Of a DNA stretch of 15,047 bases, positions 1 to 10,200 are shown piece by piece. Under the pieces are notes generated by a model that was given only the letters and a program-made list of their open reading frames with translations, was not told the origin of the DNA and did no database searches. A program made the position numbers and the translations under genes. Numbering within the stretch: position 1 is the stretch's first letter; each line of letters begins with the position of its first letter. Source of the DNA: Haplosporangium gracile (Eukaryota > Mortierellomycota > Mortierellomycetes > Mortierellales > Mortierellaceae); assembly GCA_015499985.1 (NCBI GenBank), contig JAAAUF010000977.1, positions 1-15,047 on the forward strand, given 5' to 3'.

Positions 1-345
1 TATAGATAGAAACTATAGTTTACATTATCCCCCCTTTACGGATTAAGGGATAAGTGACCACACCTTCATTTTGTGGTGGACTGGAATCAGAGTGAGTGGC
101 ACGCACGGCGCAACCGAGTCTCACGTCGTGGCCATTTCAGGAAACGAGTCTCTCGATCCCAGCCACTGACCGTATCGCGTAATCTCTCCCGCGCGCCTCC
201 CTATTAAAAAAAAAAAAACGGCGTCACTTGGAAAAAAAAACTTTCTTTGGGGCTGCATACTAAAGGTGGTAATGCAACTCTTTCATTTGTTTCTTTTCTT
301 CACACTCCTTTAACCCCCTTCTCCCCTACACACTAACACACCGCA
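1..345 (+). promoter_or_regulatory. Promoter and 5' leader of the SET-like gene
   Basis: No gene is visible here. A run of 13 A (206-218) and a run of 9 A (232-240) lie 105-140 bp upstream of the start codon; such poly(dA:dT) tracts are known to exclude nucleosomes in fungal promoters. TATTAAAA at 202-209 is a weak TATA-like candidate. The stretch just before the ATG (about 275-340) is pyrimidine-rich and then CA-rich, as in many fungal leaders. An ATG at 272 opens a 13-codon upstream reading frame ending at 313. An in-frame TAA at 334-336 shows that the SET protein cannot start further upstream in this frame. The transcription start is not determinable from sequence alone. Confidence 0.6.
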
Positions 346-1759
346 ATGGCCGAAATTGATCAAGCTGCCATCGAGGCTGTCCAGGACCAGCTCGAGGCTA
401 TCGCCAACGAGACCGAGAAGGTCGAGCTCGAGCTCGGTATGTTTTGTCTTTACACACTCTCATTGCTACCAAACTTATGGCCTCCAAACAAAACAAGCTG
501 ATCAACTCGCAAAAAAGCAGAGATTCGGATCCGAAGAGACTAATGGCACTTGAATCAGCTCGAACTGCTTTCTCACGCGCGTCTTATTGCTTTCTTCTTT
601 GACAAATAGCCAACAAGCGCTACGAGCTTATGCTTCCCATCTTCGAGAAGCGTCGCAAGGTTATCACTGAGATCCCCAACTTCTGGCCCACTCTCTTCAA
701 GTTGAACGATGGTACCTCTCAGATGCTCGAGGAGGCCGATCTTCCTGTAAGTCTTGCACTTCTACGTTGATTGTTATGTACAGTGTACCGCACAAAAAAG
801 GAATTCACAGCAGTAGTATTATTCTCTCTCTAACCGCTCTTTTCCGTTTGTCTTTCCTAGATCATTGACCACTTGACTGATATCTGGGTCAAGCACGACC
901 CCAAGGATGTCCGCAACTACGAGATTGTCTTTGTAAGTGTTATTGAAAAGACTTTTATTGGATTGTTTATGTTAGTAAAGAGCAGCAATTCGAGAAGTTA
1001 ACAATTATGGCTATGTCTACGATAGACCTTCAGCGATAACGAGTACTTCACCAACAAGGAGTTGATCAAGAAGGTCGTCCTCAAGGATGACGAGCAGACT
1101 GCTGAGAAGATTAAGATCGACTGGAAGGAGGGCAAGGATGTTACCAAGAACTCCAAGCGCAAGAAGGATGCCGATGACTCCTCCGATTCTTTCTTCTCTT
1201 GGTTCTCTGATGACGATGCCTCCCTGGCCGATTACATCGCCAACCAACTCTTCACCGAGGCATTACAGTACGTTTTTCACATTTCGTATTGCTATTCTGT
1301 ATCGATTTTATCCAGTCATTCTGTTATTGTTGACAACTCACTCACGACTGACACTCATGTGGATTGATGTATATCTAGCTTGTACATGAACGGCGGCGAG
1401 GACGGTGACTTTGAGCTCGAGTCTGATGACGAGGGTTCCGTTGACTTGGGTAAGTCATAGTTACCCTCTTTTTTTTCTGACCATTTTTTTTAGTTGCTCA
1501 GAGTTTTTCTCCGCTCTGGGGGACCCTGTGGGGACTCGAACGCGAATCGGACCCAGACCGCAGACCCAGACCCAATTTTAAAACTTACTTACTTCACCCG
1601 CGGGGAGCGAGTGTGTCTGTTCGCAATGTTTTGTCTCCACTCTCCACGGAAATACTCATTCTTATTTCTATATTTGCTTCTTCCAATTGTGATATGATAG
1701 ACGATGACGAGGAAGATGAGGAGGATGATGAGCCCTCCAAGAAGAAGAACAAGAAGTAA
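346..1759 (+). CDS. SET: SET/NAP1-family histone chaperone (six exons, 223 aa)
   Basis: Exons by GT-AG rules and phase: 346-436, 610-746, 861-932, 1026-1267, 1379-1449, 1701-1759; they join without a stop into 223 residues. The protein matches the SET/TAF-Ibeta branch of the NAP superfamily: an N-terminal helix (about 1-45), then a core with IPNFWPTLF, IIDHLTDIWV, YFTNKELIKK, KIDWKEGKDVTK and SFFSWFS (155-161), and an acidic tail from about 188. Family members bind histones and act in nucleosome assembly and chromatin remodelling, mostly in the nucleus. KRKK near residue 144 and the final KKKNKK are basic clusters that could import the protein. The start at 346 follows an in-frame TAA at 334 and has G at -3 and +4. 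Yeast Vps75 is a related member, but the conserved SFFxWF segment and long acidic tail favour SET. Introns 1-5 are 173, 114, 93, 111 and 251 nt. Confidence 0.92.
1450..1700 (+). other. Intron 5 of the SET-like gene with a GC-rich block
   Basis: This 251-nt intron is the longest of the gene. It runs from GTAAGT at 1450 to ATAG at 1700 and splits a GAC codon (G|AC). About 1510-1615 is GC-rich, unlike the T-rich flanks, and holds four GACC units starting at 1550, 1556, 1563 and 1569. GACTCGAAC at 1533-1541 is, on the minus strand, a match to the Pol III B-box core GWTCRANNC. I see no A box at a suitable distance and no terminal inverted repeats, so no element is named. Confidence 0.7.
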
Positions 1760-1800
1760 ATTGCTTCTTGGTGGTGCAGTCTTTTTCTCTTTTGTATGTA

Positions 1801-1806
1801 AATAAA
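1801..1806 (+). terminator. Poly(A) signal of the SET-like gene
   Basis: A canonical AATAAA lies 42 nt after the stop codon and follows a T-rich stretch (TTTTTCTCTTTTGTATGTA). The TGTA just before it is the known upstream UGUA-type element. Cleavage would be expected about 10-30 nt further on, within or just before the hairpin at 1820-1840. Confidence 0.7.
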
Positions 1807-1819
1807 AAAATTCGCGTTC

Positions 1820-1840
1820 CACGCATGAAAGTAATGCGTG
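1820..1840. repeat. Short inverted repeat (7-bp stem, 7-nt loop)
   Basis: CACGCAT (1820-1826) and ATGCGTG (1834-1840) are perfect reverse complements around the loop GAAAGTA. The pairing does not extend: 1819 C faces 1841 A. It sits 13 nt after the AATAAA of the SET-like gene. It could be a transcript hairpin at the 3' end or a chance palindrome. Confidence 0.55.
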
Positions 1841-2387
1841 AGATACCAACGAAAACCAGCAGATCCATGAATGACAATGCGGGAAGGAGCGAGTGAAAGT
1901 GAAGTCATCATTGTTCGTAGGACCTTTGTTGCTTGTTGGTTGCATTGGGCAGTAATCCCGACTCGCCTTTTTTTTTATTTGTGCCTGTATGGCTATACGA
2001 GTTGTGCGTGTGAAGAACGCCCTTCCTGCTCTCGCTCTCCCTTTTTGTCGAACCTGGGTCATCAATTGAATGGCCCTTAGAGTTGAGAGGTTGTCCCTTT
2101 TCCGCTCTTTTATTTTTCTCGACACCTGCATAACTTTCACTTTTCTTCTTTCTTTCCTCTTTTCTTCACACCGTCTTCCTCTCCTCATTTTTCTTCTTCC
2201 GCCATCATTCCCATCCTCACTTTACCCGGCACTACTCAGACACGACACGACCAGACTCAACTGTCGACCTGATTGACGGGCGCAATTCACTCCTTACAAA
2301 CGAAAAAGGCCCGATCTCCATAACACACTCTCGAGGGAAAGAAGAAAAAGGCTGTTACGCTTGCATTCATAAGAAACACGCGACGAC
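1841..2387 (+). promoter_or_regulatory. Intergenic region and VPS13 promoter
   Basis: No gene is supported between the SET 3' end and the VPS13 start. A T9 run lies near 1970. From about 2091 to 2228 the plus strand is almost pure pyrimidine (CTTTTCTTCTTTCTTTCC-like), a common feature of highly or constitutively expressed fungal promoters, often just upstream of transcription starts. The last 110 nt (2277-2387) become purine- and A-rich and contain no ATG, which fits a clean 5' leader. An in-frame TAA at 2370-2372 precedes the VPS13 ATG. No clear TATA box was seen. Confidence 0.55.
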
Positions 2388-4206
2388 ATGTTGGAAGGAC
2401 TGGTCGCAGGTCTTCTCAACCGATTCATCGGTCCCTATGTCACCAACCTCGACGTCAGCCAGCTCAACATCGCCATCTGGAGCGGTATGTTTTTCTCAGG
2501 AGAAAAGGAAGAAGAATAAAACCGAGACAAAAAGCATTTACATTCCTTTTCGCACTTTGTTTTGTGACCTCGGACAGTGACCAAAGAGGTTTTGTTTCTC
2601 ATGGAGAACACTCGTTAACGAAACTGCCGTCTTAACTATCCATAACGTAACATATACATGTAGGTGATGTCAAGCTCACCAATTTGCGACTTAAGAAGGA
2701 CGCGCTTGACAAGTTCAACCTTCCCGTCGATGTGATTGAAGGTGAGTTAGTTAGTTTGCTCAAGAGCACTTCTTCGTCTTTTCTTTTGGAGTTAAGTGGT
2801 GTCTTATCATTCAACAATGATCGATGACAGAGTCCTGACGATCACATTTTTTTTCTCTTGGCTGCGAAATTATCTCCACGCCCTTATTCTTAGGCTACCT
2901 GGGTGAGCTCACGCTTAGCATTCCTTGGGCTAACTTGAAGAACAAGCCCGTCAAAGTCTACATCAACAATCTCTACCTTCTATGTGTTCCCAAGGGCGAG
3001 TCTGAGGTAAGCAAAGGCACCCGGCCGAAACTCAGCAACAAAAAACAACAAACTACAAACATCGATTATTCGCCCTTGCCACCCCAGGAACTCACACTCC
3101 CCAACACTTTTTCGTCTCTTTGGCATAGTACAACCCAGATGAAGAGGCCGCACGAGCACAGGCACTGAAGGAGGACAGACTGGAGAACGCCGAGCTTTTG
3201 AGCACAAAACCCACGACTGGCATGGATGGTATGGGCATGCGCACACCGTCAACTGTCTGCTGTTCGAGTCAGGAGTGTCATGTGTGTCCAGTTCGCAGAT
3301 TCTAACCCCTCTTTAACTCTGTTGCTCTTGTTTGTTCTGTCTGTCTCCTTCCGCACCCCCTTTTGCTGTCTTGGCAGACGAGGAGAAGAAGAATGCAACG
3401 TTCTTGAATCAGCTCATTACCAAAGTGGTCGATAACCTGCAAGTTTCAATCAATAATATTCATATTCGATATGAGGACAAGTTGTCCGATCCAAAGGTAT
3501 GCACCAATACCGACCAAGTTTGATATGAGAGCCACGGCTCGGTCCAAGAATTCCCACCCTCCCCAGCCCATTGTTATTTTTTTAAAAAAATTTGAACTGT
3601 TGACCAACATGAACACGTCTGTGTGAATTGCCACAACCATCACCCATCTTAAATAGCATCCGTTTTCCGCCGGTTTGACACTCTCGCAACTCTCTGCAGT
3701 CTCCACAGACGGCGAGTGGTCCCCAACATTTATTCATGATGAGGCCAATACCATTCACAAGGTAACACACAGATACGGCTTGGCTTGATTTTTTTTTCCA
3801 TTTTCGTGGCCGCACGCGCGTCATTTTTTTTTTTTTTGGATTTTTTTTGCTGACTCTTCCAACGGAATGAACGACACGTCAAAAATAGCTTGCCACGCTG
3901 GACTCTCTGGCCATGTACTGGAACACAGACTCGCGTTCGCTTGCCGGACGGAGCAAAGAAGATGCATTGAAGGTGTTCGTGGACCTTATCGCCAAAGCCG
4001 AACATGTCCCAGAGGAGCACCAGTACATCCTCAAGCCAGTCTCAGGAACAGGAAAGATCAAGCTTAACAAACGTTATGGTGGCGATGTCCCTAAGGCTGG
4101 AGTTTCGCTCAACTTTGAAGAATTGGGATTCGTGCTTGATGATGAGCAATACAATAACGTGCTTCTGATGATGGGCCTTTTCCATTCCTTTATGAGGCAA
4201 CACGAG
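2388..4206 (+). other. VPS13 chorein N-terminal region (residues 1-310)
   Basis: Exons 1-7 encode the capped N-terminal end of the lipid bridge. Landmarks are [18 protein letters not shown] (about 25-43), [17 protein letters not shown] (about 68-84), [12 protein letters not shown] (about 85-96), [12 protein letters not shown] (about 154-165), [19 protein letters not shown] (about 172-190) and [14 protein letters not shown] (205-218). These are the conserved blocks of Pfam Chorein_N and the following VPS13 N-terminal family. In yeast and animals this end takes up lipid, usually at the ER. Residues 97-129 ([19 protein letters not shown]) are a charged helix. Six introns of 122-179 nt crowd into these 1.8 kb. 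Confidence 0.85.
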
Positions 4207-7200
4207 GTAAGTCCTCAATCGTTTTGCACTTGTTGTCCAACAAACGATTTCATCCGCTTACAATCATATTACTGAAATTTCGTAATAGTTCCGGAAATTC
4301 AGACCTCCCAAGGCTATCACGCCCAAGAAGGATCCACTGGCTTGGTTCCGATATGCAGGAAACGCGGTGCTCTCACAGATTCACGAGAGGAATCGCAAGT
4401 GGACCTGGGCGTACTTTGAAGAGCGTCGTGACGACCGCAAGGCGTATGTTGAGCTTTACAAGAACCACAAGCTGGGCCGCAACGATGTCGAGGACGATGA
4501 AAGGCTCAAGGCACTGGAGTGGAAGCTTTCATATGATGACATTCGATTGTACAGGAGCATCGCCAAGGGTGTTTTGCGTAGAGAAAAAATCCTGATCAAG
4601 AAAAAGCAGGTCGCCGAACAGCCCAAGGGCTGGCTCAGTTCTTGGTGGTATGGCAGCGGAAAAGATTCAACCGAGAGTAATGCCGAAGTATGTCGCAGGC
4701 CTAATTTTTTGCTTTGCTTCGTATGTCGTGGAGTTTTTAGAGTGATTCTAACCTTATCCGTTCCTTCTTTCATGGGTTGACTAGACCGAGGACTCGACAT
4801 CTCTCACTGACGCTCAGAAGCAGCAGCTGTATGATGTTATTGACTACGATGAAAAGGCAGCACTTCAGGCTAATCTGGAGGAAGCAAAGGACACGATCCT
4901 CTTTGCCATCAATGCCAAGCTTAAAACTGGGTCTTTCGCATTGAAGAAGGACCCGCATGGAGCAAACACGACTATCTTCAGTATCGTCTTCGACACATTC
5001 ATCGCCAACGTTTTGCAGCGCACAGACAACTTCCAGGCCGGAATTGCCCTCGGAGGCTTGACCTGTATCGATGGAACTACTCAAAACACGCTGTATCCTA
5101 AAATCGTTCGCGTGAAAGAGGCTGAGAGCAAGAAGGGCTTGTTGTCTACTGTCACAGACGGCGGCACTGTGTACGGCGGAGAGGACAGTCATAACGCAAG
5201 CGCTAACAATGCAGCAGAGTAAGAATCTTCTCATCATGTTTGAGCGTCATTTTTATCACATAGCATATATTTTAAGGCGTGTTATTAACATGTTCTATAT
5301 TTGCTTTTCTTAGACTGGACTTCAACCCATTTTTCTCGGTCAACTTTGAGCACAACCCATTGGACGGCCATGCGGATAACGTTCTGGAGGTCAAGATGAG
5401 GCACTTGGAGATCCTGTACAACCCTAAGACAGTCGATACTGTCCTCGATTTCCTGAAGCCACCTCAGAGCGAGGCCGATAGCATCAACGCCCTATTGGAA
5501 GCTGCTGGAGACACATTGGAAGGATTGGCAGCTCAAACACGAGCTGGACTGGAGTATGCGTTGGAGGAGCACAAACGCTTGGATCTGCGTGTTGACATGG
5601 ACGCTCCGGTCATGATCTTCCCCGAGAGGTAAGATCCGCTTGATTAGGACTGGGAGGCCGCTCGTCGCTAGTTTTTTTACCTGCTTGCAAACATTCTAAC
5701 ATAGCCTTGCCATCCTTTTATAGTTGCACGGATATCAATGCACTCGTCGCAGTACTTGATGTTGGTCACATCTTCGTCGAGAGCAAGCTGGTTTCTAAGG
5801 AAGACATGGCTATTGTCGAGAACAATCACAGGCGTACCTTAGATCCCATCGCCTTTGAGAAGCTAGAGGATCTCATGTACGATCGATTTGTTGTCCAGCT
5901 CTCGAGCACACAGCTCTTGGTTGGTCAATCCGTCGAGCGTTGTTTGCAGCAGATCCGCAAGCCGTCCAAGGAGAACGATCTCCATGTCATCGACAAGATC
6001 AACATGACCTTCCATGTGCACCTCTCCATTCTGCCCCAGGCTCCCAACCTGACAAAGATTCGAGTCTTTGGTGACTTGCCTCTGCTTCAGATCAACTTCT
6101 CTGATAGGAAATATAAGACCTTGATGCGCATTGTCGATTTGGTTGTTCCCAAGGATCCCGAGGCACCAGCGGCGCCACCATCCAAGCCCAAGTCTTCCAT
6201 GAAACTGCCACCTTTGCTCTCCAAGAACTCCTACAAGGACGACCTCCTTCTTGGTGACACGACGGAAGGAGAGTCCGATGAGGAACGCGGAAGTACCAGT
6301 CAGGAAGAAAAGGCTGTTGAAAAGGAGAAGGTACGCTTACGATTAATGTGTCAGACCTCTTCTTACCGCTCGTGCTTCAATAACATCATGTAGGCTTGGT
6401 TACTGACCCGTTTCGTTTCTTTCCATGTCCATCATTGATAATAGGAGATAAGAAGCGCAATGCTGTTCCAGAAGACGTTCCAGTTCAGCTTCAAGGTCGC
6501 CAAGTTTGCAGTGACACTTAAGAAAGCTCTTCAGGATGTCAACGCCCCTGAGAGGGTGCTGGCTGATCTGATCATCGAAAAGTTCGATCTCCAATTTGCA
6601 CTTCGCCCAGTGGATATGCGCGTGGATATTGTTCTCGGTTCGCTTTATGTCGAGGACAAGGTCGAGCCAGCTCCACTCTACCCTTACTTGCTCTCGTCTG
6701 ATGCCGACGGCAAGTCACCAGCATCTGGAAGGGTCGAAGATCTTGTGCGAGTCTCCTACATCAAGGTCAACCCAACCTCGCCTGACTATCTCACCAAGTA
6801 CAAGGGCATTGATGCCACCGTCGACATTTCTCTTTCAACTGTCACCATGATCCTCACGCGTAAGAGTGTGTTGACCCTCTTCGACTTTATTCTTACCACA
6901 TTCACCGGGCCTGCTCCAGCACAAGCACAGCCTCCATCTCGCCCAGCAGCCGCCAACGGGGAACTCACTGCCAGCCAGACGGCTCTCGATCAACCCGACG
7001 ACAAGCCTGCAGGTCAGGACAAGATGAAGGTCAAGGTCAAGATGACCAGCATCAACTTTATCCTCAACAACGACGGTCAGAGATTGGCAACCATGGCGCT
7101 GTCACAATGCGATGTCTCCGTTCTCATGACGCCGCCCACTATGCGCGTCAATGTCAAACTGGGCAACTTTACGCTGACGGATGACATCAACCCAGGGAAG

Positions 7201-10200
7201 CAACAGATCCTCGCAATTCAGGGCGAGGAGTTTGCCGATTTCGCTTACGAGACCTACGACGTCCATTCGACGAACTACCCTGGCTACGACGCTTCTGTCT
7301 TCTTGAAAGCAGGATCGTTGCAGCTGACTTTCCTCGAGGAGTCTATCCGACAGTTGCTGGACTTTTCGACCAAGTTTGCCAAGATGCACGTCCTTTACGA
7401 CTCTGCCCGCAATGCAGCTGTCAACCAAGCGCAGGCCTTGCAGACGACCCAGACCAAGTTTCACTTCGATATCAACGTCAGCACGCCCATCGTCATCTTG
7501 CCCAAGGATGCCAAGTCTCGCAACACTATCGTCGCCAACCTGGGAGAGATTTCGATCAGGAACGAGTTTGCGGAGGACACTCATATCGAAGGAGGTACTT
7601 TGGATCAGATGAAGCTCGGTATCCATTCGATTAACCTCCTCAGTCAATTCTACTTTGACGACTCGATCCAGGAGCTACAAATCATTGAGGATGTCGATAT
7701 TGAGTTTGATGTGATTCGAGCCGCACACAAGGATGGTTTGGCGCGTCCTGACATGGAGCTGGTCGGTCAGATGTCGGAGGTCAACATGAACCTGACAGAG
7801 CTCCAGTACAAAACTCTCTACGAGATCTCGCTCTCGGTCGCTCGCGCCTTTGGAGGCAACACTGAGGAGGACACGAATGCGTTGGCAGCCTCGGCCGGAA
7901 TTACAACTGCTCCAGCACCACCGCCTGTCGTCGTCAAGTCGACTGATGAGCGTTGGACTTCGATGGATCTAGTGTTCAGCCTGCCCAAGGTTGCCTTGGA
8001 AATCTATCATGGCGATGCAACACAGAAGGAAGAGTTGCGCGACTGTAGTTTCTCTAAGTTCTCCCTAACCAAGACCGACTTCAAGTATAAGATGCAGACC
8101 GATTCGACCATGCAGGCGGAGCTCTCTATTCAGGATCTTATCATCAACGACACCAGACGCAACGTCAAGACCAAGTTCCGTGAGATCATCCCCGCCAACT
8201 TGCACGACAGTCCTCAGATCTCTTTGTCATTCAGCACCTTTGACGACAAGAGCTTGCTCGTCTTGTTCAACTTGGACAGCCCCAAGATCATTTTCCATTT
8301 GGAGTATATCTTTGCTCTGCAGAACTACTTTACGAGTGTCCTCGCGCCGGGTCCCGCGGCAGAGCCCCCCAAGGCTGACAGGCGACCATCTACGACAAGC
8401 CAGGTCTCGAACCGTACCAATAGTTCCCGCAACGCCGCCACCACGCCTAAAGCCATCGAGCCTGCAAAGCCTGCAGAGCAAGGTCCTCCTCTGCACTACA
8501 GAGTCAGCGTCAACGCGCCCGAGATTATCTTGCTCGCCAACGCTGCCAGCTCGGCTACAGACGCTATTATCCTTTCGGCCCATCAAGTTGTGTTGTCCCA
8601 ACAGGAGACCATGACTTTGATTGTTGATCGCGTCGGAATGTTTTTGTGCAAGATGGACAAGCGTGAGGACACCTGCCTTCGGTTTATCGACAACTTCGAC
8701 ATTGCTCTTTCCATGGGAACTCGGTCGCCTACACCTGGACACCAGCTCACCAACATCACTCTGGATGTTCGACCCTTGGTTTTGAGATTGTCGTACCGTG
8801 ATGCTATGCTGTTTATGGACATTGTCAACAAAGCGACAGAGCTCCAGTCGAAGGCCCAGCCTGTCGTTGAGGAGAAGCCCAAACCAGCCAAGCAGGTTCA
8901 AGGAGCTGGACCAACGCCTCGAGCGATCGCAGAGGCTGACAGACGCGCAGTTGTTACCTCGGCCATCTCTATCGCGCCCAAGCCCAGTGCCAAGCGCATT
9001 GTTGAGGAAGCCTCCTTTGTCTCAACCCGCGAAACGGTAAGCTCGCAAGAATAGAGATTGTAAACTATGTTGTGGATTTTATGCAGTCGCTAACATGACT
9101 TTTCGTATGCAATTTTTTTTTATTAAATTAGCTCAAGGGAGTCATCCAAGGTCTCCAGCTTATTCTAATTGATGACATGTACAGTTTGCCGATGTTGGAC
9201 TTGAAGCTGGATCGATTCGATTTGGAGGTTAAGGAGTGGTCGTCGGAGATGAAGGTCGATACTTCCCTTCGCCCGAGCATCAACTACTTCAATGTCAGGA
9301 ACTCCCACTGGGAGCCTCTTCTTGAACCCTGGCAGTTGGTGATCCACGTTGCCAAGGTTGTTCAGCCTACCAACATGTTGATTGACGTGTTCTCCAAGCA
9401 GGATCTCAACATCAACATTTCGCACACTTTCATCGAGACTGCCCTGCAAATCATGACGACCATCCAGAAGGAGCCGGAGCATGCAGCATCCATCAACCGC
9501 GAGACTCTGGTGCCTTATGTCCTGAAGAACAGGACAGGTTATCCTCTGCATGTCTGGGCCGAATCGGAGAACAACATTGACATTGTCGTTCACAACATGA
9601 AGGACGGTGCCAACCTGCCCTGGCGATTCGATGACTGGAGAAAGATGCGTGAGGTAAGTTGTATGGTCGTCAGTAATCTTGGTTTCAAAGCATGCTCCTA
9701 TCTTTACAGTTTAGATATTTACCATTATGTCATTCCCTTTCCACGTTATAGACTGTGGCTAGCAACAAGAATACTCTTGGCATCCAGTTCAATGGAGTCC
9801 CATGGGAGAGTCTCAAGGATGTCCCTGTCGAGAGAGAAGGACGCTATCTATACGTGCTCCGACCCAAGTTGAACAAGGTCTCTCACCGTGTTGCTGTGGA
9901 CATCCAGATCAAGAGCAATGTCAAGGTTGTCACCTTTAGCTCTGCTTTATTGGTTGAGAACGCCACTTCCTTGCCCATCGAGGTCGTAGTTGTTGATGAG
10001 AAGAGGAAGCACCTTTCTAGTGCTCAGAAGATTGCCCCTGGTGAGGATTACTCGGTCCCCATTGAGTCAGCATACAAGCACCGCCTCCTCGTTCGTCCTG
10101 ATCCAGGATTCAACTACAACTGGAGCACAGAGCCTATTTTTTGGCGCGATCTGGCCACGCAGCAGCACAACCAGCAGCGATACGGATCGAATGGCCAGAG

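Noticed and set aside
11..20. 10-bp palindrome AACTATAGTT at the left edge
   Set aside because: Short and A/T-rich, expected by chance, with no second copy or known operator match.
1533..1541. tRNA or tRNA-derived SINE suggested by the B-box-like core
   Set aside because: The flanking bases do not form a T-stem (two of five pairs fail) and no A box or cloverleaf is present, so no RNA gene is called.
1589..2188. 199-codon frame on the minus strand
   Set aside because: It crosses the last intron and exon of the SET-like gene and the CT-rich promoter; composition is biased (Arg/Lys, Ser runs) and no family is recognisable.
2070..2276. 68-codon plus-strand frame upstream of VPS13
   Set aside because: It lies on the CT-rich promoter tract, which alone explains its Leu/Phe/Ser-rich, membrane-like content. 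It is probably upstream of the transcript start.
4770..5237. 155-codon minus-strand frame
   Set aside because: Overlaps VPS13 exon 9 antisense and runs into both introns; no family match and no promoter sign.
7228..7257. FFAT-like motif (EEFADFAYE) in VPS13
   Set aside because: The core lacks the small residue needed at position 5 and the segment looks like part of a beta-rich repeat rather than an exposed loop.
7102..7647. 181-codon minus-strand frame inside VPS13 exon 12
   Set aside because: Exact antisense of a well-conserved coding exon; C-ending codon bias in the sense strand removes antisense stops. The same holds for 8227-8901.
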